Of a DNA stretch of 64,000 bases, positions 22,354 to 33,996 are shown piece after piece; the first letter of the stretch is position 1, and each line of letters begins with the position of its first letter. A program made the position numbers and the translations under genes. The stretch is from Lunularia cruciata (lineage: Eukaryota > Streptophyta > Marchantiopsida > Lunulariales > Lunulariaceae), in assembly GCA_948567375.1 (NCBI GenBank), contig OX419757.1:50465665-50529664 (forward strand). Reading direction: 5' to 3'. The notes beneath the pieces are model-generated. The model searched no databases and was not told the DNA's origin. It saw nothing but the letters and a program-made list of their open reading frames with translations.

Positions 22354-23115
22354 CTATCCAATTAGGGGTAAGTTTACAAACTTGGGTATCAAGTGGGAAG
22401 GGTAGGTTACTAGAGGATAGCATGACTTTATCATCAAATTCAAAGTTGAGATCACGAGGATGGTGGTCTGCATATTGTTTATGACAATTCTGAGCAACAA
22501 GGAGTGAGATTTGGCTTGTTGGAGAGATTGGGATATGGTGGTCAAGGAGGTTGAAGTATGAGTGACCTGAGATGGAGGAGGAGCAAGAAGAGAATATGGA
22601 ACAAGTGGATCTTGGCCAGAATTGAGAAAGAAAGGAGAAAATTTGGTGCTTGCCTGTTTGGAATTATTGTAGGCAAATTCTGCAAATGCAAGACATTCAT
22701 TGCAATTGGTATAGTGGACATTGACAAAAGCATGCAACATATCCTCCAAGGTATGATTTGCATGTTCAGTTTGTCCATCAGTTTGAGGATGATAGATTGT
22801 GGACAAAGCAAGCTTGGTATTGAGTATCTGGAAGAGTGCTTGCCAAAACTTCCTAGTGAATTGAGGATCACTGTCGGAGATGAGTACACATGGCATCCCA
22901 TGATGCTTGAAGACATTGTCAAAGTAGACTTGTGCTAAGGTTGGAGCATCCACGGTATCAAAGGTTGGTGCCAATTGGATTTGCTTACCAAGTTTATCCA
23001 CAAACACCATGAGTGTTGTCTGTCCTTGCTTTGTCTTGGGCAAGGATGTGATGAGATCCAAGCTCACATGTTCCCTATTAAGAGAATGGAATGGGGAGTG
23101 GTTGATAGAGTCCAC
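22354..23115 (-). pseudogene. C1 integrase catalytic core
   Basis: This 253-codon open stretch has the DDE triad: Asp in VSLDLITSLP, Asp in ISDSDPQFT and Glu in TDGQTEHANHTLED. The downstream LAFAEFAYNNS block is typical of chromoviruses. The frame is cut on the upstream side, where a stop separates it from the zinc-binding region, and the B solo LTR lies further upstream. No functional protein can be made. Confidence 0.85.
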
Positions 23116-23369
23116 TCAACTTTTGGTTGCTGGCCTTGTTACATTGGCATCTCTCACAAAATCAAACAAACTCTTGAACATCTTGTGTCATGTTGGGCCA
23201 CCACCATCGGTGTTGGAGGGTACCCAAGGTCTTGTTCACATCTATGTGACCAACTATTGGTAAATCATGGGCTTCTTGAAGGTGCACAAGTCAGAGATCA
23301 CCTTTGGTTGGAACATAGATCTGGTCCTCATGGAATAGAATGCCTTCCTTGAAGGAGAAAGTGTTGTAC

Positions 23370-24052
23370 TGTAACACCCATTTGTGCATGTGTATGGTAT
23401 TATGATATTTAGCTTGGTATTACAAGTACTTGACATATATTATATATATGGAGATAAAGGATGGTTCTACATTAGTCATGATTAGCTAGAGTTAGTCACA
23501 GTTAAGATAGAGGGGACCTTACTTTAGAGGAAATGGAAAAAATGAGCACCACTATTTTGGATTCTAATGTGTTGACTTGGTATTATTCTTAGGTGTTTGG
23601 CTTTGAGGAAAGAGTTGAGAAGTCTTGGGCCCATAAGGCTTTTTGTTTTGGATTCTTCTATAGTCCAAGGATAGCCCATGTTTAAGGAATCCTTGACTTA
23701 GTGGTTGGGTCAAGATATGCTAGTGGAATATGCCCATGTGAATGGATATTCCTTTCTACTTGTTGAATTTACTTGACTTTTAGTCTAGTAACTTGAGTTA
23801 CTATGGTAATTAGTAACTTTGGTGGGTAACTTTTTCACAAGTATATAAACAAGGGGTGAGGAGGTACTCATCATCCTTTCATTGTAACTATCTGTCTCTC
23901 ATTGAGTTCTCTAGTGAGCAATGTCTTGAGTCTTGGAGTGTTAGCCTTGGAGGAGTATGATGGAGTTGGGGTTCCTTGCCTTCTTAGTCCGTGGCGCGCA
24001 ACCATAATAGCCATCAAAGGTTCATCCTAAGTGAAAGACAGGCCAGCTCACA
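23370..24052 (+). repeat. B solo LTR inside C1
   Basis: This is a complete B LTR (TGTAACACCC to CAGCTCACA, 683 bp) with no internal region attached, so it arose by LTR-LTR recombination. It lies between RNase H and integrase of C1. The flanking 4-bp sites are GTAC and ATAT, differing by two transitions. That fits an aged copy of the family's 4-bp duplication but does not prove it. Confidence 0.9.
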
Positions 24053-24359
24053 ATATTTTATGTTGCTTATTGCATGTTGTAAGATGACCATGTACCATCT
24101 AGAAGAAGGGATCTTGTTGTAGAGCTGATAGAAACTTGTTTTGGACCTTGGAGTCAATTGACACCATTGTAATTGCTGCTGTGATGAGGGGAATAGAGTC
24201 CAAATCCGGTCATCATGATAGAGCATCAAGGATGACATGGAACCGACCTGGTTTGTATACAAATTTGATGTCAAACAATTAGAGTTGTTCCTCCCATCAA
24301 TGACGTTGACTCTTCATGTGTTCCAAATGTAAGGTCTACAACAATGGTTTGTGATTAGT

Positions 24360-25568
24360 TCACATGATCACTTGTTTCCCCAACAGATTATGCCTCCATA
24401 CCTTGGTGGCATATACCATTGCAAGTTTTTCTTGATCTTGAGCAAGATAATTTCTTTTAGCCATATCTAGTCGGTGGGACACAAAAGCAATAGGATGTAG
24501 TCCATCTAGGAATTCAAGTTGCAACACGGCTCCAATTGCAAAGTTAGAAGCATCAAAATCAACCACACAAGGTAGTTGAGGATCATATGGTTGAAGAATG
24601 GGCCTTGAAGACACCATATGTTTCAACTTTTGGAATGCTTCTTTGTGCTAGGTGGTCCATTGGAAGCTCAAGTTCTTCCCCAAGAGATCAGTAAATGGTG
24701 TAGCCACATGAGCATAATATTGGATGAACCATTGGTAAAGATTTGCCAATCCAACAAATGCCCGTACTTATGTAGCATCCTTCGAAGTAGGCCAATCAAT
24801 AATGACCTTGATTTTCTCTTCTTCTATCTGGATCTCCTCCGATGAGATCTTGTGACCCAAGAAGGTAACTTCCTTCTGCCAGAAGGTACACTTTGACTTT
24901 TTATAGTAAAATTTTTGTTGTCATAGTCTTAGGACTTCTCGGACATGATTCACATGTTTTGCCTCTATCTTTCTATGGATTAAGATATCATCCAAGAATA
25001 CCACTATGTACCAATCCAATAGTCCATCTAATGCCCAATGCATCTGATCCATGAAGACTGTTGGAGCATTAGTGAGCCCAAAAGGTAGAACTCTCCACTC
25101 AAAATACCCATACCTTGTGCAAAAGACAATCTTTTGCACATCTTCCCTATCAATGTGGATTTGCCAATAGCCGCTATGAAGATCCAACTTGGAAAAATAT
25201 CATGCTCCACTCAATTGATCAAGCAAGTCATTGATCCAAGGCAAGGGATGTGCATTCCTCATTGTTTGCTTATTGAGTCCACAATAATCAATATCAAAAC
25301 AAAGTCATCCATCCTTCTTTGGAACAAATAGTACCGGTGCTCCCCAAGGAGAGGTACTTTGTTGTATGAAGTCCTTCTCCAACAACTTTATAAGTGTTGT
25401 TTGCAACTCCTCCAACTCCTTTGGTGAGAGCCGATAAATTGGTCTACTCATTGGAGTACTCCTTGGCAATAACTCAATCTTGAAAGGCATATCACGATAG
25501 GAGGGTAATCCCTTTGGCAGATCATCCAGAAACACGTCCACAAACTCCTGAACTATCTGATCAACCAT
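24360..25568 (-). pseudogene. C1 reverse transcriptase and RNase H
   Basis: On the minus strand, 25305-25568 holds the RT start (IELLPRSTPMSRPIYRLSP, SPWGAPVLFVPKKDG). 24921-25187 holds the central RT with SGYWQIHI, LPFGLTNAPTVF and the catalytic VVFLDDILIH. 24360-24626 holds RNase H with VVDFDASNFAIGAVL. The open stretches are separated by stops. This is the common chromovirus RT type and differs from the FIDDF type in B. Confidence 0.85.
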
Positions 25569-25839
25569 TGCTTGATGAGGCTCTTGGCCCTCCTCAGATT
25601 GTCCTTGTGCAATTAGCTTGATCTACACCGCAAAAATAGACTTATCTTCCTCCAAAGCTTGCTCTATGGCTGCTTCATTAACAAACTTCCCATCTAGTGA
25701 CTCATCTCTCTTCAAGGCTTGCTCCATGGCTGCTTTCCTAGCAAACTTCCCATCTTGGGACTCCTCTCCCTTCAAGGCATGCTCTATGACTACTTTCTTG
25801 ACAAACTTCCCATCATGGGATGACTAGTCTTAGGTGTCT

Positions 25840-26206
25840 TACTCAGAGGTGCAAGAAAACCTAATTGGAAATTACTATCTTGGTATCGTACTTGAATTTT
25901 TCATCAAGTCCAATTAAATTGAACCATATGATATTCAAGCCAAGGGGTTCCTAGAATGACATTGTAGTATAGAGGTGCCACTACAAGCCTCATACACTCC
26001 AAATACTCCTTCCCAATCTGAAAGGTAACAGGATGCAAGGTACAAAATGCAAAACCCTTTCTACCATCCGCCATCATTAATCTTCTTCCATTCACTGGCT
26101 TGATAGGAATACCCAATTCTTTTACTACTTGCATAGACATGCAATTCTTTGAACTTCCAAAATCAACCAAAATTCTACAACCCCAATTAGATATCATACC
26201 TTGCAA
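25840..26206 (-). pseudogene. C1 aspartic protease region
   Basis: The minus-strand frame contains ILVDFGSSKNCMS, matching the retroviral protease active site, but with Phe where Thr or Ser should follow the Asp. The second conserved block is VILGTPWLEYH. The frame is open for about 100 codons and lies between RT and the zinc knuckle, the expected place. Confidence 0.75.
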
Positions 26207-26329
26207 CTAAAGCAAACTTACATAAGTTGAGCCTTCAATCCCATTGGAACTAATCAAGCTCCCAATAGGTGGCTCAAAATCTCCTATCATGATTCCTTAT
26301 TTCCTTGATCATTCTGTTCCACAAACTCC

Positions 26330-27130
26330 ATCTGGGCAACTTGTCAAGGTCACCCATTCCTAAGTGGACATTCAGGCAATGCGATGTCCAACTTGGTGAC
26401 AATATAAACAACCTCCATTTTGTTGCAATCTTTCTTTATATGTTGTACCAAGTGGTCTCCGTTGGATAGCATCAATGTCCATTGGTGCAGGTTCCTCTAC
26501 TTGTGTGTACTGTACTGGTAGACTTTGTGTATGTCAAAGTCAAGACCAAGTTGTCACAACCAAGGAATCAAAGCGCCCAGCAAATTGCATAGCTTCTTCC
26601 ATGTTTTGTGGTTCCTGCATGGTCACCTCCAATTTGGATTGTGACTTCAATCCCTACACAAATCAATCCAAAATTCCACCTTCTTGTATATCTGGAATTT
26701 GCATGATGATATTCTGAAATTGCATGATGTAGCTCCTTACAAAGCCAATATGCTTCAACTCTGCTAATTTATCTTGTGCGGCTTGGGTGGCATTTATAGT
26801 TTTAAATTGACCAAGTATTGCATCCTTGAATTTTTCTCATATCAAAATTGGTGCAACAATCTATCGTTTAGCTTGCTTTATTTGAAATCACCACCAAAGT
26901 TTTGCCACACCATCCAATTGGTTAGAAGCCAAGAGAATCTATTTTTGTTCATCTTGAAGATTGGTAGCTTTAAAATAACATTCGTAGTCAAACACAAAAT
27001 TCTCCATTGTGCTTGGAAGATTCTTGCCTTTAAACACCTTGGGTTTTGGAAATTGGATGCAATCTTCTCCGTCTCGAACTGGTGCTCTCTTTGTGTGTTC
27101 TTGTCATTATTGGTCTCCTTCATCTAACAA
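26330..27130 (-). pseudogene. C1 Gag with zinc knuckle
   Basis: A damaged CCHC knuckle (GGCLYCHQVGHRIA, then a frameshift before the last Cys) lies at about 26361-26412. The capsid-like gag domain lies at about 26550-27060 and aligns with the C2 gag (47440-47951), including blocks such as SQLDGLAKIWW in C2. Many stops and shifts are present. C2's gag matches this copy on both sides of the B composite, which makes C1 a useful empty-site reference. Confidence 0.75.
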
Positions 27131-27447
27131 TTGAGTAAGGTGCTCAATTTGTTGCTGCATTGCAAGGATAACGTGTGGTATTGCCGCTATGGCTACTACT
27201 CTATCCCAATACTCCCAATTTATCTTATTATTAACACATAGATGCAAAATGCCCACCGTTCTCCATAAGTTACAACTTGAAGTATCAAAGGTACCTCAAA
27301 GAAGGTGATCATATGCAAAAAATCTTGCCTAAAGTGCAAGGTGATGAATTGTGTGAAACAATGCTTGGACAATATCTAAACATGAAAATCCCAATGGTTT
27401 GGCGGAAGTGGATTCGGTGGTCCATAAATTCCATCCATCTCATTTTT

Positions 27448-27459
27448 GCTTTGATACCA
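27448..27459 (-). other. C1 primer-binding site (tRNA-iMet type)
   Basis: The minus strand reads TGGTATCAAAGC one base inside the 5' LTR. The usual plant initiator-Met site is TGGTATCAGAGC, which C2 has unchanged at 47015-47026, so this copy has one transition. Confidence 0.85.
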
Positions 27460-27985
27460 ATGTAAAAATCCAAGATTGAGGAGAGAAATAGGAGAATGGA
27501 AGCTCTCATTGGGACCGTTGAATGAGAGAAAACTCCAAATGCCTAGCATGAGCTTTGGCTTTGGTATTTATAGGTAGCATACAAGGCCCTTGAGAAGCTT
27601 GTGGTGCCCACATTTTTTGTTTTCTTTAAAATAAAGAAGAAGAAGTGTATAGAGAAGTTGGATTGTGCATGTATGGCCAAAGAAGGCGAAGAAAAGAGTC
27701 TTTGGGATGAAACCCAAAGTAAAGTGACTTTGGGTCATAAGGCAAAGTACTCGGAAATTCCATGTCAGCATATAACCCAAAGTAAATTATCTTCGTATCG
27801 GGGGGAGCTCAACCCGAGGCGAAGACAGTCTAATAACCTTTTGTCGGGACGAGAAATTCAAGAAGGGACCGTTCAAAAACCGGCAGCCCATACGCACAAA
27901 GGTTGATTGACAGTGACAGGTGCATGCAGGAGGTGTGATTTCTCGGTAGAAACTCAAAATGAAGAAAGACAAAGAAGCGCAACTC

Positions 27986-27993
27986 TATAAAAA
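27986..27993 (+). promoter_or_regulatory. A2: TATA box upstream of the ORF
   Basis: TATAAAAA lies about 165 bp before the likely ATG (28151). A matching box stands at the same relative place in A5 (TATAAAA, 54702-54708) and in A3 (GTATAAAATTG near 12235), so it is a family feature. A conserved stretch follows, including GTAGTCGTCCTGCAG in A5 and GAAGTCGTCTTGCAG in A2. Confidence 0.6.
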
Positions 27994-28150
27994 TTGAGCT
28001 CGCAATGACAAAATGTTGAGTAATTTTCCTTCGCCGTTGAGAAGTCGTCTTGCAGGTGATTGTGGGAAGGGAAATAGAGTTGGAATCGCGTTAGTGCGTA
28101 AGGGAGAAGTCGCGAGAGTGAAATCGAGAGATAGAGAGAAGGCAAAAGAG

Positions 28151-30595
28151 ATGGGAGGAGTAAAGAAGAACTCTGAATTTGTAGTGAGAAATCATGCAAA
28201 TCGGAGGTTAGATATAATTGCTAGGATCAAAGTCTTGAGCCGACTTTGGATCACTTTCCTAGCATGGAATTGGAATGTGAGCTTTCCAGGTTTCATGATA
28301 GAAATCATTGAGAGAAAGTGTCTTGATGGACCCAAGGAAGAAGGGAAGAGAGGAAATCTGGCTCGCTGGACAGAGTCGGATTGGAGACTCGTACTTGGGA
28401 AGGAAGCAGGCTTGGAGCAGGGAGCCACATTCTTGGGGAAAGGAGAGATAGCTCAAGAAACCCAGGAAGTGAGAGATGCATTCTTGTCAAAGCGGACAAA
28501 GAATGGGTACAAAGTTGAGAGCTACAAAGACCCTATGAAGAGAGGAATCGTGAGTGCACTGATGGCCATTTTGAAGCCGGAGAGAACTTGTTATGTGATG
28601 AAACACCAAGGGGTGTTCTTTCACAAGCTATTTGCAGGAGAACCGATCAATTGAGTGAGGTGTTTCCATGAGAGAACAAGGCAGATGGTGTGGAATTTGC
28701 GGGATAAATCACCTCCACACTACATCGTGCCGTTTGTAGCACATTTCTACCTTGGGCTAAATTTGCTGAACTTGGCGGAGCGGACTCGGATGGTTTTGCA
28801 CTTCCATCCTGATTTGCGAAAGGAGGTTGACGTTGAGGAGCAGCAATACATCTTGCAAATCAGGAGCACCGACGACTACTACACAAAGATAGGGAAGAAC
28901 ATGGAGGTCGCAGTGAGTACCCCGAATACAAAGAAGAGGAGTTGGCAGGGCAAAGCCGAAGACATAAAGAAACCTCGGAAGACACGAAGAAGCAACCCGA
29001 GGCAAGGTATGGGGGTGATCAAGTCGGAGGATGAAGACTCGGAAGGTGATGCCGAGCTTAAGACTGAAGACTCGGAACACAAGGAAGAGCATGAGCTAAT
29101 GCTGCAGGGTGGAGATACAAGTAGCGACAGCGAAGGAGGAGAAATGACATCAGCACCGGCGGTTGCAGAAGAAGAATATGAAGAAGAAGAAGTGCAAGCA
29201 TAAATTGAAGCTGAAGACAACACATAGTTGGAAGACAAAGTAACTATGCCCAAAGAGAAGAAGATCGTAGTACAAAGAGGAGTTCACTCAAGACATAAGG
29301 CAAAATGTGAAGCGGGGCCGAGTAAGGCAAAAGAAGACATGAGTGAAAGCTTGGGAAGTGAGGCGTCGATTCGGATACAAAGATTGCAAAGACGAAGGCG
29401 AGTATCGGGTGAACAAGAAGGGAGGAGGGAGATCACTCCGCAGGTTGAAGTAGTTGCAAATGATGGAGTGGAGTACCTGCGGGAGATTGTGTGCCCATTG
29501 TTGGTGAAGTTGGAGCACAAGAAGAAGGAAATGCAGTCGACATGTCCGGAAGTGAAGACTGTTTTGCAGGTATTATTGAGATTCAAAGAAGAGAACTCGG
29601 AGTTGAAGAAGAGTCTAACCCGAGGTGAGGAGGAAAGAGAAGTACTGCGAGTGGAGGCAATAGTGAGAAGTCAGGTAATTGAAGACCTGAAGAGAGAAGT
29701 AAATTATCAAGAGGATCTTGTGAAGAAGAGTGACATAGCAAGGGAGAGACAAGTAGCTGAGTACGAGATCTCGAAGCAGCAGTTTGCTGATTCAAGAGTA
29801 GAGGTAATCCATGCTATGGCAAGAGTAGTTGCAAAGGATCAGGAGCTTGATAGGGTGATGGAGAGTGTTGAGGAGAAGAAGCAACTTTGGCAACGAGAGT
29901 TTGCGGCACGATATAGAGAAGAAGATAGATTACAAGAATTACATTGTAATCAGGAGGAGAGAGTTGTCCAGAAGGAGAAGAAGAAGGAGTCGGTGAAAGC
30001 CGAGTTTGAGGCGGAGTTGGCGATGTACCAAGAGGATTGGCTTGCAGATCGGGAATGTGAGAGAAAGATGAGATTGGAGCCATTGAAGGAGATAGTCCTC
30101 CGAATGAATGCAATGTTAAGTACAGAGGCCAGCATTCGGATTGAAGAGACAAGGCTACACGAGTTGAAGTTGTTGGTGCAGGAGACGAGGCGAAGACAAG
30201 CAAAGGATACAGATTTGAATGCCTTATTAATTAGTCTCAGAACTCGTGTAGATAGAAAGATTTTAGAGGTAGAGGATAACATTTCAATTAGATTAGACTT
30301 AGTGAAAATAGAGATAGAAAAGCTTCGGAAAGATGTTAGAGCAAAACCCAAGGTAGATAACATAGGAGTACAAATGTCTTTGGAGTTACCGATGGAGACA
30401 TTAGAGAAGAGTGGGTCAAGAGATGAAGAGTTAGATAGATTACCCACTAGTGCAATTTCAGATCAAGAAAGAGAATTACTGGATCTGGTAGAAGAAGAAG
30501 AAGATACAAGACCCGAGGAGAAAGTAGTAGGAAGTAAAATTACTTCGAGTTTGAGTTTGAAAGCCGAGGAAGAAGTAGACATCGGATTGGAGTAG
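28151..30595 (+). pseudogene. A2: family-A protein gene, broken by three stops
   Basis: One frame runs from 28151 (or from 28013, same frame) to 30595, with only three internal stops (28652, 29201, 29225) and no frameshift. Domains in order: a basic N-terminus; a globular-looking region (28200-28830) with FLAWNWNVSFPGFM, WTESDWRLVLG, KRTKNGYKVESY, FHKLFAGEPIN and HFYLGLNLLN; an acidic and basic low-complexity hinge (28950-29230); a long Glu/Lys/Arg coiled coil (29400-30200); and an acidic tail ending VDIGLE. The globular part faintly recalls the putative plant transposon protein domain found next to plant retroelements, but I cannot confirm that. A5 has the same frame. Each stop fits a C-to-T or G-to-A change, such as TGG to TGA where A5 keeps Trp. 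The function is unknown. Confidence 0.7.
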
Positions 30596-30710
30596 TAACA
30601 GATTTGAGATTTGAAGAGGTAGATATGAAGAGGTGCATTGTCATTTCGGATCTGCAGGTTAGAAAAGTTGTTGTAGAACGGTATAGTTGTTAGAACTGTA
30701 GTTTGATTCA

Positions 30711-30719
30711 CTACTTAAG
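30711..30719 (+). promoter_or_regulatory. A2: second TATA-like box
   Basis: CTACTTAAG corresponds to CTATTTAAG in A1 and TATTTAAGG in A5. It is followed by a conserved GCA-TTTGCA-rich stretch and about 650 bp to the unit's end, like an R-U5 segment. The A2 version has a T-to-C change. Confidence 0.4.
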
Positions 30720-31665
30720 AGTGACATTTGCAGTTAGATGTTGTTCAGTGCTCATAATTTCTGAGAATAGATAAAGCAAAGTGCTGTGAAGAAGTGCTCG
30801 TCGCTTGAGCTTGATTCTAAGTATCAACTTTGTGATTGTGTTTGTGAGTGTGTGGAGAAATTCAAAGTGCAAGTTAGTGTGCTTGTTGGATGTTGGATTC
30901 CACAGCCTTGATCTTCATTTTATGTGTTTGATTTTGAGTGAAGTGCAATCAAAGCAATGCCTTGACAAATCTGAGAGGAATTGCAGTGTTGGTAGTATTC
31001 TGCATTTGTGAGTGTAGTGCAAAGTTGACGTGAAGTAATTTCAATCAAGGAAGTTGTGCCTTCAGTGGAGGGGTGGAACACAATTCTGAGGTGAAATCAT
31101 TTTGTAGTGAAGTGCCATTTTTAGGAGAGCCTGAATCATCACAATCAAGATTGTTTGGAAAGAATTGAAGGTGTTGTGATTAAGAAGTGTTAATTTGTGA
31201 CAAGAGTACAAGTCAATGCTTGTTATTCTCTTCTGGGTGTGGTTTCTACCTGAGAGATTAAAGACGTGATCAAGAAGAACTGAAATTGTTACTTTGCTTT
31301 GTATTTGGAAATTTCTAACTCGTATCTCTATGGGAATAAACTTTATTTACCTGATTACTGCAAAAGTGATATTTGCCGGGTTGTCACAAAGCTTATCAAG
31401 AAGCTTCTTTGAGCCGCTTTCTTAGAGTGCAAGCCAAGTTAACCAAGAAGCTTCTCAAGAAGCTTTCTTCTAGAAGTCACCTACTTGGCGTGCAAGCTAA
31501 ACTAGTTAGAAGCTTCTAGAAGCTACCCACTTAGGGTGCAAGTTAAGCTAGTCGGGAAGCTTTCCAAGAAGCTTCCTAGATGCTTATGGATATTCTAGGC
31601 TAATTAGGCTTATTCTCTACTTTCTTAGCCTTACTTACTATGTTGCTAAACTCCATATTGTTACA

Positions 31666-32270
31666 TAAGTGGTGATTGTAAAAACTTTGGGTGTAGAAGC
31701 TGAAGTAGAAGTAGACATCAGATTGGATTAGAAGTAACTATTTTGAGATTTGAAGAGGTGGATATGAAGAAGTAGAGTGACAATTTGGATTTTGTTGTTT
31801 TGTAAAGTAACAATTGAAGCGGTTTAAGGAGTTTAGATAACTATTTAGAGTGTTTTGCCTGTTTAAAGGAGGCATTTGCAATGTTATGTTGTTTAGTATT
31901 GTATTTTGGAAGTTGAGTAAGCAAAGTGTTGTGACTTAGTACTCATGATTTCAGCTTAATTTTGAGTATCAATCCTATGTGTGTGTTTGGGAGTGTTTGG
32001 AGAAGTTTGAAGTGTAGTTTGAGTGTGTTAGATGTTGGACTTTGCAACTCTTATTCCATTTTGTGTGTTTGATCCTAAGTGGAGTGCAAGCAAGGCAATG
32101 CCTTGAAAAATCTGGGAAAAATTGTAGTGTTGGTAGTATTTTGCATCTATAATCACAACATTGGATTGATGTGAAGCAATTTTGATTGAGGAAGTTGTAC
32201 CTTCAATTGAGGGGTGGAACACAATTCCGAGGTAAAGTCACTTTATGGTGAAGTAGACTTATTTGGGAGA
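31666..32270 (+). mobile_element. A3 right-hand piece, truncated
   Basis: It is colinear with the 3' part of A2 and A1: VDIGLE-like tail codons, the TATA-like region near 31855 and the GGTGGAACACAATTC block near 32210. Similarity stops at about 32270, about 450 bp before the family end, and unrelated sequence begins. Confidence 0.75.
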
Positions 32271-33996
32271 GGAAGCATTGAGGCAAAGAGAGGATGCATT
32301 GAGAGGAGTAGGGACACTCCTAGCCAAGCAAAACCAGGAATGGTCCTCCATTCTAAAGTGATAGCGTGCACTAGGGTTTATAAAGCTTAAGTGCCTTGTC
32401 CAATTTGGCTCTTAATGTATGAATGCACACTTGTATGACATGATGTTTTGATTTATCCTCACTAACATGTGATTCCACTCCATGATGTCTTGTAGTCTTC
32501 AGATCAGCGTAGGGATTGGTGAGTAGAGAGTGACAACCAAGGGGGCCAATGGACTCTCAAGGATGACAAACCGGTGAGCCATATCCAAATTAAGTATCCT
32601 AAGGTAGACTTGGTCCCGCAATATGACTACGTGCACTAAGGGAATCCTGCCTACAATTTATCTTTGAACCCAAAGAAGGGCCAGCCACATAAGGGCTGTC
32701 CTGTAGTGCCCCGTAGACAAACTATATGTCTAAGTCCCACCCACCAAAACTCCTTAAAGGTATGTTTGAACAATGCAAAATGTCTTCCTCCTCAATAGTA
32801 TGTACAATTCCTCCTAAAAATATGAATAATATTGAAGTTATTGCTCCTCAAAGGTATGTACAATGCCAAAGGTCTTCCTCCCCAAAGTCCATTTTAAACT
32901 TCAAATTGTCATGTTTGCTATGCACCTCTAAATGTTACAATCTTGGTGTCAATGAAAAGCCCTTGAGAAGTCTCTTCCAAAGAGGAAACTCTCTCTCTTT
33001 ATTTGGACACATAACCACAAATATATGAGCCCAAAGTGTGTACAACAAAAGTCATTTGGGAAGAAAACTCTTTGGAGTAGGTTCCTTCAGGGAGAAGACT
33101 TCTTTGGTGGTTGGGCAGTCAATATCCTCACACAAGAACTCTTTGCTGGGAGCCAAGTATCCTTTGTGGCATTTCTTCATCTTGGCCTATGGAGCCAAAG
33201 GTGGTCTGGACTGACGGTCTTTTGGAAAATCTTCTTTGTACCTTGGCATATATAAGAATGAAGCTGAATAGTACTTAACTGAGAGGTTTCTCACCTAAAA
33301 ATAACAATATGCCCTTTTATCCCTAATAGAATATGTAGGAAAATAGAACAAAATTGCACTTTTAGGAAAAGATGTGTAACATTACAACAACTTCATAACC
33401 TCTTTAACAATTGCACTTTGGGCTAGATCCTTGTAATTGAGAACTTGTCAACCATTGTTCTTGTTGCATAGTTCTCCAAACTGGCCTTAATTTCCTCTGC
33501 TGGAGTACTTCATGTCAATCATAATTACCCCAAATGTTCCTAAATTTACTCAGAGCACATTCTTCTAGTGCTCTTTGGTCAAACCATAGGGCTTCTTTCC
33601 CAAATCCCCATGTTCTCCTCTTCCTATTGGCTCATGGATGATCTCAAAGTCAGTCTCATCTCTTCTACAGCACACTGCTCATTTTTTTGCTACGAGGCTT
33701 CTAAGGATTGCTTTGGGGGTTTTCCACATTGGCTCTTGGCCGAACACCTTCTTTTTTCTAAAGTTGCTAAGGGGCCAAAGGGTAACGTGGGTAGGCTGGA
33801 AGCTACCAAACTGTAAAGGCTAAGTGTTCTTTGCAAGTAATAGGGTACAGTCAGGACCACAGATAAATACTTGAGTTTAAGAAAAGTGGAATTTTTCCAT
33901 CACTCACTTTGTCTTATAGGCAAACTCTTTGGTCATCCAGTGACTAGGGAGTGGTTCCTTCTCCTTACATGTCACATATTTAGTGCAGAGTACCTT
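32271..33996. other. Unassigned sequence, left part of the TE-poor island
   Basis: I see no transposon similarity to the rest of the window and no convincing exon. Open stretches (32726-33028, 33025-33255) are short and carry no motif. It may hold old repeat DNA or untranslated and intronic sequence. Confidence 0.3.

Larger units (their letters stand above)
27600..31388 (+). mobile_element. Unit A2: near full-length family-A unit (3.8 kb)
   Basis: It begins TGTGGTGCCCACATTTTTTG and ends GGGTTGTCACA. It is flanked by AAGCT on both sides (27595-27599 and 31389-31393). The unbroken sequence of the other C1 LTR (near 21675) is the empty site and confirms one insertion with a 5-bp duplication. 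Layout: 386 bp to a TATA box, then an ancestral frame of about 815 codons (28151-30595), then a second TATA-like box (30711), then about 670 bp of conserved 3' sequence. There is no RT, integrase, primer site or terminal direct repeat. It is the best example of the family. Two models fit: a solo LTR with a protein-coding U3, or a stand-alone unit moved in trans. Confidence 0.9.
21543..31665 (-). mobile_element. C1: decayed Ty3/gypsy chromovirus, nested in A3
   Basis: The LTRs are 21543-21967 (3', 425 bp) and 27461-31665 (5', about 411 bp once A2 and its duplication are removed). A Met-tRNA-type primer site is at 27448-27459. On the minus strand the order is gag, protease, RT, RNase H, integrase, chromodomain, as in plant chromoviruses. 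All frames carry stops and frameshifts. The flanks are CAAGA (21538-21542) and TAAGT (31666-31670), a 5-bp duplication that has lost two positions if real. The interior holds a B solo LTR (23370-24052), and the 5' LTR holds A2 (27600-31388). Confidence 0.9.
27461..31665 (-). repeat. C1 5' LTR, split by unit A2
   Basis: The two parts are 27461-27599 and 31389-31665. The unbroken reference is 21543-21967. The part right of A2 carries four GAAGCTTC palindromes (31400, 31447, 31509, 31568). At 31509-31521 it has GAAGCTTCTAGAA, a perfect three-unit GAA/TTC alternation. Confidence 0.9.

Noticed and set aside
28757-30447. Minus-strand frames of 111-165 codons opposite the A2 ORF
   Set aside because: They are low-complexity Ser/Leu translations antisense to the Glu/Lys-rich coiled coil; the plus frame has cross-copy conservation.
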